A stretch of DNA of 64,000 bases from positions 1,116,001-1,180,000 of the forward strand of contig NZ_CP090959.1 of the NCBI RefSeq assembly GCF_024138675.1. Direction: 5' to 3'. This DNA is from Simiduia sp. 21SJ11W-1 (GTDB lineage Bacteria; Pseudomonadota; Gammaproteobacteria; Pseudomonadales; Cellvibrionaceae). The first letter of the stretch is position 1, and each line of letters begins with the position of its first letter. The notes beneath the pieces were generated by a model, which worked only from the letters and a program-made list of their open reading frames with translations, did no database searches and was not told where the DNA came from. Made by a program: the position numbers and the translations under genes. Shown one piece after another: positions 18,800 to 27,759 of the stretch.

Positions 18800-19999
18800 A
18801 TGAGTTGGTTAACCCCTACTTACACCGCTCAAAATGCCCAAGGGCAAACCCTGAGTTACAGCGACGGTAAGCGCTGGGCCTGGGCGTGGTCTGTGATCAA
18901 CCCGTTTTTTTGCTGGATCGGCATTGGCCTTTATGTTGCAACGGGCATCGAGCTGCTGTTGTGGTACCCCTTGCTGCAAGGCTATGTGATTTTCCCGCTG
19001 CTGGATTGGTGGATAGGCGAAGACACCAATAACCCGCCCGAAGAAATTGTGCCCCAGCTGGAGCAAGATCCCTATTACCGCTGGCTTACCTATCTGGTGG
19101 TGCCCATGCACTATGTGGCGTTTATCGGTGCCGCCTGGTGGCTGGCCACCAGTGACGTGAGCGTGTGGGGCTATTTGGCCGTGAGTTTATCGGTGGGTTT
19201 GGCTGCGGGTCTGGGCATCAATACCGGCCATGAGCTGGGCCATAAAACCCGCAAGCTCGATCGCTGGTTGGCAAAGTTGGTACTTGCCGTGCCGTTTTAC
19301 GGGCATTTTTGGATTGAGCACAATCGCGGGCATCACCGCCACGTTTCAACGCCTGAAGATGTTGCCTCCTCGCGCATGGGGGAAAGCATTTATCGGTTTG
19401 CGCTGCGTGAAATCCCCGGTGGCATTGTGCGTGGCTGGCAGCTGGAGGCCGAGCGCTTGGCCAAGCAAGGGCGATCTGCCTGGAGTATTCACAATGAAAT
19501 ATTGCATTCTTATGTGGTGTCGTTGCTGCTGCAGGGCGGGCTGATTATCTGGTTGGGTTGGCAGATGCTGCCGTTTCTGATTATTCACAATGTGATTGCC
19601 TGGTGGCAGCTCACCAGCGCAAATTATGTAGAACACTACGGGTTGCTGCGCGCCAAGCGCGAAAACGGCCGCTACGAACCCTGTGCGCCGCACCACTCAT
19701 GGAATTCAAATCACAAGTTGACCAATCAGGTGTTGTTTCACTTGCAGCGTCACAGTGATCACCACGCCAATATGGCGCGCGCCTACCAATCGTTGCGCGA
19801 CTTTCCCGATTTGCCACGCCTGCCCAATGGTTACTACGGCATGTTTCTGGTGGCCTATTTTCCCGCGCTTTGGTTCAAAGTGATGAACCCACGGCTGCTG
19901 GCGTTAACTCACGTGCAGGGCGATTTATCCAAAGTGAATATTGACCCGGCCGCCCGTGAGGCGCTGTACGCGCGCTACGGGCAGCCGCAGGCGAGTTGA
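18800..19999 (+). CDS. alkB: Alkane 1-monooxygenase
   Basis: 399 residues, the normal AlkB length, with about six membrane helices. All di-iron His motifs are present: H-E-L-G-H-K, E-H-N-R-G-H-H-R-H-V, N-Y-V-E-H-Y-G-L and L-Q-R-H-S-D-H-H. AlkB hydroxylates medium-chain alkanes at the terminal carbon in the inner membrane, using electrons from rubredoxin; no rubredoxin gene or fused rubredoxin domain is in view, so it must be supplied from elsewhere. GAGGAAG precedes the ATG at 18800. A small DUF4124 gene follows after 7 bases. Confidence 0.95.
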   Translation: MSWLTPTYTAQNAQGQTLSYSDGKRWAWAWSVINPFFCWIGIGLYVATGIELLLWYPLLQGYVIFPLLDWWIGEDTNNPPEEIVPQLEQDPYYRWLTYLVVPMHYVAFIGAAWWLATSDVSVWGYLAVSLSVGLAAGLGINTGHELGHKTRKLDRWLAKLVLAVPFYGHFWIEHNRGHHRHVSTPEDVASSRMGESIYRFALREIPGGIVRGWQLEAERLAKQGRSAWSIHNEILHSYVVSLLLQGGLIIWLGWQMLPFLIIHNVIAWWQLTSANYVEHYGLLRAKRENGRYEPCAPHHSWNSNHKLTNQVLFHLQRHSDHHANMARAYQSLRDFPDLPRLPNGYYGMFLVAYFPALWFKVMNPRLLALTHVQGDLSKVNIDPAAREALYARYGQPQAS

Positions 20000-20006
20000 G
20001 GTTGAG

Positions 20007-20516
20007 ATGTTGGGCTATATGGGTAAATGGATTTTCAAGAGCTTGCTGATGACGGCACTGATGTTGGGCGTAAGCAGCTATTTGCTATACCTGCGCACGG
20101 GGCATACGCCTTGGTCTTTACTGGGTATTCACAGTTGGTCTGATGCGGGCAACCGGGTGTCGCCCACACTGGATATTGATCAGATGGCCTTGAAGGTAAG
20201 CCAGTCGTTGCAAGCGGCTGGCGCTACGGCCAAAGCGCAGGCAGAAAACTTACTGCCTGATGGGGTAAAGCCTGGTGCGGAAGCTACCCAGGTTTACCGC
20301 TGGGTAGATGCCCAAGGTGTTACCCACTTTGGTGAGGTGCCACCAGAAGATGTATCGGCCACCGCTGTGACCCTTGCCCCCAATCGCAATGTTATTCAGG
20401 GTGTGCCGAGCGAAGTTGTTGAAAGTGAAGCAGAGCAACCAGTACAAGATACGCAGGCACTCATGGAGCAGCTTAAGGCGCAGAGGTCCGATGCCTTATC
20501 GGGCGCGGGCGAGTAA
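20007..20516 (+). CDS. DUF4124 domain protein with N-terminal membrane anchor
   Basis: 169 residues. A hydrophobic segment at about 8-29 is followed by an exported part with the DUF4124 motif V-Y-R-W-V-D-A-Q-G-V-T-H-F-G (about 92-105). The domain is widespread in gammaproteobacterial envelopes; its function is unknown. It starts 7 bases after alkB with GAGGTTGAG as ribosome site, so it is co-transcribed with alkB. A weak terminator follows. Confidence 0.85.
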   Translation: MLGYMGKWIFKSLLMTALMLGVSSYLLYLRTGHTPWSLLGIHSWSDAGNRVSPTLDIDQMALKVSQSLQAAGATAKAQAENLLPDGVKPGAEATQVYRWVDAQGVTHFGEVPPEDVSATAVTLAPNRNVIQGVPSEVVESEAEQPVQDTQALMEQLKAQRSDALSGAGE

Positions 20517-20540
20517 ATTCACCTCCGTATTTTCAATCTC

Positions 20541-20568
20541 AAAGCCCCTGATTTTTATGGGGTTTTTT
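20541..20568 (+). terminator. Probable intrinsic terminator
   Basis: CCCC / GGGG stem with a ten-base loop, flanked by AAAG and TTTTTT. The stem is short, but the T run is good and it sits between the alkB unit and the haemoglobin gene. Confidence 0.55.
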
Positions 20569-20661
20569 ATTGCGTAAAAATCAGAAAATTTTGCAATTTC
20601 TTGCTGCTTGTGCGCGCGCCCCGTATGATTGCGCTCCCACTGTGTTGTTGAGTGTTTGATT

Positions 20662-21105
20662 ATGATTGCCCCGAAAAAGCCCTTTGGATTAATGGATAAT
20701 TCATTTCAGTCTGCCGGTGGTTATGAGGGCGTAAAGCAGCTGGTGGATGTGTTTTATGATGAAATGGCGGCGCAAACGGTTGCGGAAAAAATTCACCACA
20801 TGCACACAGACGACGCCGCACTCAGGCGCGACAAGCTCACCCGTTTCTTGTGCGGCTGGCTGGGTGGCCCGCGGTTATTTTCCGAAACCTACGGGCCCAT
20901 TAATATTCCGAAGGTACACGCCCACTTGGATGTAGGCGAAGCCGAGCGAGACGCCTGGCTGTTCTGTATGGAGAGGGCCTTGGCGCGCATGCCCTATGAC
21001 CCGGATTTCAAACACTACTTGCAGGAGCAATTGAAAATTCCCGCCGAGCGCATTCGTCAGGTTTCCCAGATGGCGCGGCGTGCGCAATCAACACCGCACG
21101 GCTAG
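20662..21105 (+). CDS. Group II truncated haemoglobin
   Basis: 147 residues from the ATG at 20662. The sequence V-H-A-H-L-D-V-G-E-A-E-R-D-A-W-L-F-C-M matches the F-G region of trHbO-type globins, giving the proximal His and the conserved G8 Trp; G-G-P-R-L-F-S-E-T-Y-G is the usual E-F stretch. These haem proteins bind O2, NO or peroxide and are thought to aid detoxification or oxygen supply. An inner ATG at 20692 is possible. No operon partner is visible. Confidence 0.9.
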   Translation: MIAPKKPFGLMDNSFQSAGGYEGVKQLVDVFYDEMAAQTVAEKIHHMHTDDAALRRDKLTRFLCGWLGGPRLFSETYGPINIPKVHAHLDVGEAERDAWLFCMERALARMPYDPDFKHYLQEQLKIPAERIRQVSQMARRAQSTPHG

Positions 21106-21450
21106 TGGGTTAGGCGGCCCTGCTTATGGCCCAGTTGGCAGTGTGACCTGTGTACATTGTGCAGGTTTTTCTTATGTCTTTCGCGTGTCGCCGTGCGCTC
21201 TGCTCATGCCAAGGTGTGATATTTCTGCAAGCTATGTGACTTATCAGTCGCATGACAATTCAGTTCTGGACGCCACACCCACGCACTACTAGGCTGCTAT
21301 CACGCTTTGTCGAGGGCTGTGGCGTTTTTGCCTACCCGTTTTTTACTGCGTATTTACTCTCGGCTTGTACGCCGTTTCCTCCCTGATGTTCGACAAAAGC
21401 CGCAGTAGCACAGTGCTGCGCATCTAATAACCAACAACAGGGGCAACTAA
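21106..21450. other. Intergenic region, no gene seen
   Basis: 345 bases between the globin and the secreted hydrolase. No convincing reading frame, RNA gene or terminator was recognised; it presumably holds the hydrolase promoter. A short GC-rich inverted repeat may exist but nothing is clear. Confidence 0.5.
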
Positions 21451-22893
21451 ATGAATACACTGCGTTGTTTTTTAATGGCGTCGCTACTGGTGGCGTCATG
21501 GCCACTGCTGGCCGAGCCCGGTGACTATGGCTTCTGGAAAACTCTGGGCAACCTGTTTGCCCCCGAGCGTGCCAACGATCCGGTAAGTTTTTCCGAAACC
21601 CAGGGTATGTACCCACTACAGCAAAAAGATTCAAACTTTAACGACGGCTTTAACCCGGGCAACTACGATAACTGGCAGAAGGTCGATGTGCCCTTAAGCA
21701 GTGGTGCCATGTGCGGCAATGGTTCACCGTTCAAGTTTTTTGTATACCGGGTGCCAGATACCAACAACACCGTTTTTTATTTTGAAGGCGGCGGTGCCTG
21801 CTGGGATTACGAGAGTTGCTCGGGGCAGGCGGGTATTCGGGGTGCGCGCAACCCTAACGGCATACCTGATAACTATGTGCAAAACATCAACCTGCTGGAT
21901 TTTCAAAACTCCGCCAATCTCGGTACTGCGGCCGCGTCACCCATTATTTACACCCACCATCCCTACAACCAATTTAAAACCGGCGAGTGGAATATTGTGT
22001 ACGTTCCCTATTGCACGGGCGATATCTATGTAGGTGACAAGACCGTAGTGTATGAAGACCCTACCGGCCAAAATGACGATCTTATTTGGCACCATAACGG
22101 GTTGCGCAATGTGCAGGCCGTGACATCCTGGGTGAAAAACAACCTGAAAAAGCCCACGCAGCTTGCGGTGACCGGTTGCAGTGCCGGCAGCATTGGCGCG
22201 CTGATGAATTACTCCAAGCTGCGGGGCCATTTTGAAAGCAGCTACGGCTATTTGGTAGATGACTCAGGCCCGCTTTATGATGCACCGCTCACCAGCACAG
22301 ATACCCAGCGCCACCCCTCCTTGCCCTTGCACCGCGAAGTGCTAAGTTCATGGACAATGTTCAGTGCAAACGGAGACCCGAGTGAAGAAAACCCCATAAA
22401 TATGCTGCGCGAGGTCACGCCCGGTTTTGATGTAAACCGCTTGGCGAGTTTATACGGCGGGCTATCGGCCAAGTTCCCGAATGATCGCTTGGGTATTACC
22501 CATTTTCTGGCCGACGGCAATTTCAGTTCTTATTCCTACGAGCGTTTTTATGACGACATTGAAAATAAACCCGATACCGATACCAAGCTCAACAAGTTGC
22601 GTGAAAAATGGCAGCAAGACACTCAAGACAACCTGATCCCGCTGTTGGCTGCCACAGGTAACTGGAGTTATTACTTCCCCATGTACCGCAACTTTAACGA
22701 AAGCCACTGCACTACGGTGCTGGATTTCCGTTACGGCGAAATAGAGGAGCTGGGCCTGTCGCTTTACGATTTCATGAACAACGTGGTGAACTATCGCGGC
22801 GGTGCGCCATTGCGCGCGGTAGAAACAGATAAGGTTTCCGACTACGTCAACAACCACGACTGGTTTTACGATTTGATAGAAGGTTTGCTTTAA
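21451..22893 (+). CDS. Secreted pectin-acetylesterase/Notum-family hydrolase
   Basis: 480 residues with a signal peptide ending P-L-L-A-E. The pectin acetylesterase family marks are visible: F-E-G-G-G-A-C-W-D in the oxyanion region, P-Y-C-T-G-D-I-Y-V-G-D, and the nucleophile region G-C-S-A-G-S. The family removes acetyl or acyl groups from polysaccharides or proteins. Plant members act on pectin, but many marine bacterial members have unknown substrates. Several Cys suggest disulfides. The gene stands alone with a strong terminator, so it is probably regulated separately. Confidence 0.88.
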   Translation: MNTLRCFLMASLLVASWPLLAEPGDYGFWKTLGNLFAPERANDPVSFSETQGMYPLQQKDSNFNDGFNPGNYDNWQKVDVPLSSGAMCGNGSPFKFFVYRVPDTNNTVFYFEGGGACWDYESCSGQAGIRGARNPNGIPDNYVQNINLLDFQNSANLGTAAASPIIYTHHPYNQFKTGEWNIVYVPYCTGDIYVGDKTVVYEDPTGQNDDLIWHHNGLRNVQAVTSWVKNNLKKPTQLAVTGCSAGSIGALMNYSKLRGHFESSYGYLVDDSGPLYDAPLTSTDTQRHPSLPLHREVLSSWTMFSANGDPSEENPINMLREVTPGFDVNRLASLYGGLSAKFPNDRLGITHFLADGNFSSYSYERFYDDIENKPDTDTKLNKLREKWQQDTQDNLIPLLAATGNWSYYFPMYRNFNESHCTTVLDFRYGEIEELGLSLYDFMNNVVNYRGGAPLRAVETDKVSDYVNNHDWFYDLIEGLL

Positions 22894-22908
22894 GCTTGTT
22901 GTGTATAA

Positions 22909-22933
22909 GCCGGCGCTGAGCGCCGGTTTTTTT
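22909..22933 (+). terminator. Intrinsic terminator
   Basis: CCGGCGC / GCGCCGG stem with loop TGA, followed by seven T; 16 bases after the hydrolase stop codon. Confidence 0.93.
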
Positions 22934-23104
22934 ATGGCAATCTCAAGCGCGCTTTAGATGTTTGTTGTGAAAAAATACAGTGGGTATGGGGTGGGCACTT
23001 GAGGTGCAGATGAGCAAGGTGCAGATGAATAAGTTGCTGAAGTCAGCGCAGCCTTTGTCGCGCAGGTGTCGCGGCATGGCTGCAGGTTTTACTAATCTCA
23101 GCGC

Positions 23105-23800
23105 TTAGCTATTATCCCCTTGGCTATTTTTATTGCCATTTTGCGAATCTTCTTCGCTATCGTCTTGCTGATAGGCGCGCTGGCGGGCCTGCAGTAATCG
23201 CTCGCGCAGGTAAGCTTGCCGGCTCAGGCCGTTGGGGATCTGGCTCATGGCGTTAACTTCGGCCACTATGGCCTTTTCTTCTGCTTTATAGGTTTTAAAT
23301 TGCGGGGTGTTTTCGGGGTTGTTCAGTGCAGCACTCGCACTTGCGTGCTCGCGGTAGTGCGCCACCAGTGCGTCTGCACGCTCTTTGAAAGCGGCTTCAT
23401 TGGCGCTATTTTTTTGCAGCCAAGCCATCTTTAAGTGCAGTGCTTCAAAGCCCATTACGCTGCCCTGGGCTTCAAGCCGCTCGATGTAGTCCCACATGGC
23501 TTTTGCGGTATCGGGGTTGTTTGGATCGCTATTGAAATAGGCCTGCATGGCGGCTTTATCAGCTTCGCGTTGCAAGTATGCCTGCACTTCGGGCGCTTTG
23601 AGTAATGCCTGTTGTTCGGGATTTAACGTGCCTTCGGTGCTTTGTAGTGAGCTGCTTGCTGCGCCAGTTGCATTATTCAGCCCGGGCTGCGTGCTTGTGG
23701 GCGTTGTAGGCGCTTGGGTAGTTTGCGCGAACTGTATCAGTGAAAAGCTTCCGGCAGCTGCTAAGGCCAAGGCAAGGGCAAAGGTGTGGTTGCGGTTCAC
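23105..23800 (-). CDS. Exported helical protein of unknown function (lipase-chaperone-like features)
   Basis: 231 residues from a GTG at 23800, chosen because C-G-G-A-G-G lies seven bases before it; an ATG at 23821 has no such site. An N-terminal hydrophobic segment (about 7-24) is followed by a Thr/Pro/Ser linker and a highly helical, Ala/Gln/Glu-rich body, finishing in an acidic and Asn/Gln-rich tail (D-D-S-E-E-D-S-Q-N-G-N-K-N). The membrane anchor, linker and helical body recall lipase-specific foldases (Lif), whose motif R-X-X-F-D-Y I do not find, so this is only a resemblance. No partner lipase is adjacent. Confidence 0.65.
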   Translation of the reverse strand: MNRNHTFALALALAAAGSFSLIQFAQTTQAPTTPTSTQPGLNNATGAASSSLQSTEGTLNPEQQALLKAPEVQAYLQREADKAAMQAYFNSDPNNPDTAKAMWDYIERLEAQGSVMGFEALHLKMAWLQKNSANEAAFKERADALVAHYREHASASAALNNPENTPQFKTYKAEEKAIVAEVNAMSQIPNGLSRQAYLRERLLQARQRAYQQDDSEEDSQNGNKNSQGDNS

Positions 23801-24098
23801 AGTGCCTCCGGTGTGCATCATTTATTGTGCTTGTAAGATGATGGGGCAAGTATGGTTCAGCGGCTGCGATTTTTCCTCTGCTGTTTTTGTATAAAGGCTT
23901 GGCTGGTTAGGAGTAAATCTCACTTATCGATTAGCGGTGTGACCGGGGGGCAAGTAAATGGCACTTGCCTAGCCCTCAATGTGTGTAAATGTAAGCCCAA
24001 GGTATTAGAAAATGTCGCGCGAACCCGGCCCGGTATTGCTGTGAAAATTTGCCATGCGATCCGTCGCCGGCAATGGGTAATCAAGTGTTCATCGGTGA
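23801..24098. other. Intergenic region, no gene seen
   Basis: About 298 bases between two minus-strand genes. No convincing reading frame or structural RNA; presumably contains the promoter of the exported helical protein. Confidence 0.5.
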
Positions 24099-24974
24099 CT
24101 ATTTTTTGTAGCTGGCGCGCAATGTTTCGCCCACGTTTAATGAGGTGGTATGTGTACCCGTGAGGTAGGCGTTTTCACCAAAGGCGGGCGTTTTGGGGTT
24201 GGGCGCTTTATGAAAATCCCCTTCACCATAGGCCGGCATGGCATTTAAACCCGTAAGCGTGCGGTAGGGTTCCATGGCCGGGTGCCGGGTGCCATGGGTT
24301 TGATCCACGGTGGTCATCACGCAGCGCTCGCAAGGGTAGGCGAGGGTGAGTTCAAAGTGCGGGCCGCTCAATGTGGCAAGCCGGTGTTCGGCAAAGGCGG
24401 GCAGGCCGTTAATAACAATATTGGGCCTGAACCGGTTCATTGGCACTGGCTGTTCGCCTTTTTGAATGAGTGCCTGGTTGAGCGCATCCAGGCTTGCCTG
24501 ATTGGCGATTAAAAGCGGTGCCATATCGGCAAACACCGTGTGTGCCTGGCCCAAGTATTGCGGTTTCGATTGCGGGCGCGGTGTATTGCTCAGCCGCACC
24601 AGGCGTAGGGGCCTAGGGTGGGCCAGCGCCTCGGTAAGCCACCGGCTGACCGAGGCACCTTCATCGAGTACTTGAACCTCATCATTCCAGATGCGCGCGC
24701 TAAAGGGGGAACCGCAGCCTTCATAGTGGCGTGCAATTTCGCACTCGCCTGTGGAAGCTGTAATCACAAGCCTGTGTTCGCTCAGGCGGGTGCGCAGGGT
24801 GGCAAGTTTTGGCAGTGTGCGCTGGGTGACGAAGCGGTTATTCTCATCGATGATCATCCAGCGGCGGTCATCTGCCAGGCCTTTGATATCGAGCTGGGCG
24901 TGCGCCAGGCGTAGGCCGTGCAAGCTTTTTACCGGGTAGATGTAGAGATCTGTGAGGCTAATGGCCACGGGCAC
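24099..24974 (-). CDS. MOSC domain protein, YcbX-like
   Basis: 291 residues. The N-terminal beta domain (L-T-D-L-Y-I-Y-P-V-K-S-L-H-G) and C-terminal MOSC core are present, with C-E-R-C-V-M-T-T-V-D, whose Cys binds molybdenum cofactor in relatives. YcbX reduces N-hydroxylated compounds using a Moco centre. The gene lies next to the Moco cluster moeA-moaB-mobB on the same strand, which fits. No C-terminal ferredoxin domain is present, unlike E. coli YcbX, so electrons must come from a separate partner. GTG start at 24974 or 24968. Confidence 0.9.
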   Translation of the reverse strand: MPVAISLTDLYIYPVKSLHGLRLAHAQLDIKGLADDRRWMIIDENNRFVTQRTLPKLATLRTRLSEHRLVITASTGECEIARHYEGCGSPFSARIWNDEVQVLDEGASVSRWLTEALAHPRPLRLVRLSNTPRPQSKPQYLGQAHTVFADMAPLLIANQASLDALNQALIQKGEQPVPMNRFRPNIVINGLPAFAEHRLATLSGPHFELTLAYPCERCVMTTVDQTHGTRHPAMEPYRTLTGLNAMPAYGEGDFHKAPNPKTPAFGENAYLTGTHTTSLNVGETLRASYKK

Positions 24975-24986
24975 CCGCCTTTTTGG

Positions 24987-25304
24987 TTACTTATTTTCTT
25001 CAGGCTTACTCGCAAACGCGGTGAGCTGTTCGGTGGTGGCCGGTTGTTGGTATTGCGCTTTCCACTCGCTGTAGGGCATGCCGTATACGCGCTCGCGTGC
25101 GGCATCGTAATCTATTGCAATGCCTTTTTCTTCGGCGGCGGCCTTGTACCATTTGCTCAGGCAGTTGCGACAAAAACCGGCCAGGTTCATGAGGTCGATG
25201 TTTTGTACGTCTTTGCGCTCATCCAAATGTTGTACCAAGCGGCGAAAGGCAGCGGCTTCCAGTTCCAGTTGGGTTTGGGTATCAAGATCGGCTATTTTGC
25301 TCAC
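24987..25304 (-). CDS. DUF1244 family protein
   Basis: 105 residues, with the family mark N-L-A-G-F-C-R-N-C-L-S-K-W-Y. Small cytoplasmic helical protein of unknown function, widespread in proteobacteria. It starts at a GTG that overlaps the moeA stop codon (GTGA), so translation is coupled to the Moco genes; this position is worth noting but does not prove a Moco role. Confidence 0.9.
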   Translation of the reverse strand: MSKIADLDTQTQLELEAAAFRRLVQHLDERKDVQNIDLMNLAGFCRNCLSKWYKAAAEEKGIAIDYDAARERVYGMPYSEWKAQYQQPATTEQLTAFASKPEENK

Positions 25305-26497
25305 GTTAATAACTCGCTAAATAAAAATGTGTCTAGTGTATCACCCTTGTTTACCTGGGTATGCGGTGGTATGCGGGCCAAGGCATTGGCCCAACTGGTT
25401 GAGGATAATACGCCGGAGTTTTGATCGGGGTAGGCGGTAATACTGTTGTCGTTTTGTAGCCGCACGCGTAAATATTCTTCCCGAATATTCGATTGTGGGC
25501 GTGCAAAGTTGGCGCGCGCCTTAAGGCTCAGGGGTTGAACTTCGCGCAAGCCTTGCAGGCGTTTGATAAACGGGCGCACAAATAGCATAAAGGTCACGAA
25601 TACTGCCACCGGGTTGCCGGGCAAACCAAAAAATGGTGTGTGTGCGATGCGCCCGAAGGCAAGGGGTTTGCCGGGCTTGAGCGCCAGCTTCCACACCATC
25701 AGCTCGCCTAAGTCTGCTACGCATTGTTTAACATGATCTTCCTCGCCCACGGAAACGCCGCCACTGGTAATTACCAGGTCTGCGGTGGCGGCTGCCTCTT
25801 GCAGGCCTTTGCGCAGCGCCTGGGGGTTGTCGGGTAATTGGCTGTGCCGGGCGGTAATGCCAAGTTTGGTGAGCAGTGCACAAAGCATGGGGCCATTGGA
25901 GTTGTAAATTTTGCCGGAACTCAGTGGTGTGCCGGGTGCGGTGAGTTCATCGCCCGTGGAAATTATGGCCACGCGCAAGGGGCGCACAACGGTGGCGCGG
26001 CCGAGCCCCAGTGATGCCAAAAGGCCCAGGTCTTGCGGCTGCAACAGGTGGCCACAGGCCAGTACCCGTTCGCCTTTTTTCAGGTCTGAACCGGCGCGGC
26101 GAATATTGTTGCCGGGGGTTACGCCATAGGGAAATTGCACGTGGTCGTCTTGGCGCTCGCATTGCTCTTGCATTACTACTGCATCGGCGCCCGGTGGAAT
26201 GGGGGCGCCAGTAAAAATGCGGGCACAGCTGCCAAGTGCCAGCGGTTCGGCCGCTTGGCCTGCGGCAATGCGCTGGCTGATTGCCAGCGGTGCGGCGAGT
26301 AAATCGCCGGTGCACACGGCGTAGCCATCCATCGCGCAGTTGTCTTCAAAGGGCACGTTGATGGGGGCGTGCAGGTCTTCTGCGAGCGCACAACCCAGGC
26401 ATTCTGCGATCGGGCGCTGCTCGGTGGCCGTGATGGGTTGTGCCGCTGCCAATATACGCGCCAGCGCATCGGCCACCGGGGTGAGGGCGCTTTTCAC
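25301..26497 (-). CDS. moeA: Molybdopterin molybdenumtransferase MoeA
   Basis: 398 residues. The substrate-site motifs F-E-D-N-C-A-M-D-G-Y-A and S-G-G-V-S-V-G-E-E-D, and P-G-N-P-V-A-V-F near the C-terminus, are all present. MoeA inserts molybdate into adenylylated molybdopterin. It starts with GTG overlapping the moaB stop codon by four bases and ends overlapping the DUF1244 start, so mobB-moaB-moeA-DUF1244 is one tightly coupled unit. Confidence 0.96.
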   Translation of the reverse strand: MKSALTPVADALARILAAAQPITATEQRPIAECLGCALAEDLHAPINVPFEDNCAMDGYAVCTGDLLAAPLAISQRIAAGQAAEPLALGSCARIFTGAPIPPGADAVVMQEQCERQDDHVQFPYGVTPGNNIRRAGSDLKKGERVLACGHLLQPQDLGLLASLGLGRATVVRPLRVAIISTGDELTAPGTPLSSGKIYNSNGPMLCALLTKLGITARHSQLPDNPQALRKGLQEAAATADLVITSGGVSVGEEDHVKQCVADLGELMVWKLALKPGKPLAFGRIAHTPFFGLPGNPVAVFVTFMLFVRPFIKRLQGLREVQPLSLKARANFARPQSNIREEYLRVRLQNDNSITAYPDQNSGVLSSTSWANALARIPPHTQVNKGDTLDTFLFSELLT

Positions 26498-27012
26498 GGC
26501 TGTGGCCTCGTGGGTTTTTCCATGAGCAGTGCCACAAAATTGCAGGGCTTGTGGCGCGCATCCAATTGCTCGGCAATGAGTTGCCAGCCGGTTTTACAGG
26601 CATTGGTGGAGCCTGGCAGGCAAAAAATAGCGGTGTAATTGGCCAGCCCGCCCAGCGCGCGCGATTGGATGGTAGAGGTGCCTATGTCTTGGTAAGACAC
26701 CTGCCGAAACAGCTCGCCGAAGCCTGTGATTTCTTTATCCAGCAAAGGGGCTATGGCCTCGGGCGTGGAATCGCGTCCGGCAAAGCCCGTGCCGCCGGTG
26801 ATTAAAATGGCGTTGACGTCATTGTTAGCAATCCACTGCGAGCAGGCGGCGCGAATCTGGTAGATGTCGTCTTTGACGATACTTTTATGGGCCAGGGTGT
26901 GGCCGGCGCCAGTGAGTGCTTCAACCAGTGTGCGCCCGGAGTTGTCGGTGTCTTCGGTGCGGGTATCTGACACGGTTAACACGGCAATATTTAACGGCTG
27001 GAATTCAGTCAT
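26494..27012 (-). CDS. moaB: Molybdenum cofactor biosynthesis protein MoaB
   Basis: 172 residues. T-V-S-D-T-R-T-E-D-T-D-N-S-G and I-L-I-T-G-G-T-G-F-A-G-R-D are the MPT-binding motifs. MoaB/MogA-type proteins adenylylate molybdopterin before MoeA acts. The ATG at 27012 has AGGAG nine bases upstream and overlaps the mobB end by eight bases; the frame extends further but that part lies inside mobB. Confidence 0.95.
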   Translation of the reverse strand: MTEFQPLNIAVLTVSDTRTEDTDNSGRTLVEALTGAGHTLAHKSIVKDDIYQIRAACSQWIANNDVNAILITGGTGFAGRDSTPEAIAPLLDKEITGFGELFRQVSYQDIGTSTIQSRALGGLANYTAIFCLPGSTNACKTGWQLIAEQLDARHKPCNFVALLMEKPTRPQP

Positions 27013-27556
27013 GGGGCAAGGCTCCTGATGGCGCGCAACGGGAAGGTTCTGCGCCGGTAAATGCTTGTACAAAGTCGGCAATCTGGCCGATATCGTCTAT
27101 GGGAAGGCGCGGCCCACTGCAGCCATAATCGGCCGGCGCTAGCTGCGGGTCGTCGGTGGCAATGGCCACCAGGTTTTGTGCCTGTTCGGGCAAGGGTGCG
27201 CGATTGTTTGCGCTGCGAATCACCTGGATTTTTGGGTGCCCGGCAAGCTTGAAGCCCTCTACCACCACCAGATCTACCGGCGCCAGCTGGGGCAGCAGTG
27301 CATCCAGTTCAGGCTCGGGTTCATCGCGCAGCTCTTGCATGAGCGCCCAGCGCTTGCTGGAGGCCAGCAATACCTGGTGCGCCCCGGCCTCGCGGTGCTG
27401 GAAGCTGTCGCGCCCGGGTTGATCGATATCGCAGTTGTGGTGGGCGTGTTTTACCGTTGAAATGCGCAAGCCCCGCGCGCACAGCTCGGCCACAAGGCGG
27501 GCAACCAGAGTGGTTTTGCCGCTGTTTTTCCAGCCGGTGATGCCAATGATCTTCAT
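27005..27556 (-). CDS. mobB: Molybdopterin-guanine dinucleotide biosynthesis adaptor MobB
   Basis: 183 residues. P-loop G-W-K-N-S-G-K-T-T-L near the N-terminus and the K-H-A-H-H-N-C-D-I-D-Q-P-G-R-D-S motif identify MobB, a GTPase that aids MobA in forming molybdopterin guanine dinucleotide. First gene of the Moco operon. mobA lies apart at 41661-42275. moaA, moaC, moaD and moaE are not in this window. Confidence 0.95.
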   Translation of the reverse strand: MKIIGITGWKNSGKTTLVARLVAELCARGLRISTVKHAHHNCDIDQPGRDSFQHREAGAHQVLLASSKRWALMQELRDEPEPELDALLPQLAPVDLVVVEGFKLAGHPKIQVIRSANNRAPLPEQAQNLVAIATDDPQLAPADYGCSGPRLPIDDIGQIADFVQAFTGAEPSRCAPSGALPHD

Positions 27557-27759
27557 AGCGCACTAACTTCAGGCATTGGGTGGGTGAGGGTGCGGGGAGT
27601 TTACCAGATCCGGCGCGCGCATCGCATGGGGCATGGTGGGGCCAATGTGCGGGCCGGCTGCCAGTGTTTCTGAACCGGCTCTGGGATATACTAGTGCGTT
27701 CGAACGAATTGGCCGGCAATTCAGCCACTTATCACCCAGACACAGGCAGTTTAGCGCCC

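Noticed and set aside
23105-23800. Lipase foldase (Lif)
   Set aside because: Overall layout is similar but the R-X-X-F-D-Y motif is missing and no lipase gene is adjacent.
27557-27759. Possible 4.5S SRP RNA before dnaX
   Set aside because: Many relatives carry ffs here and TTTACCAG...ATCCGG looks tempting, but the conserved GGAAGCAGCC tetraloop/bulge core is absent.
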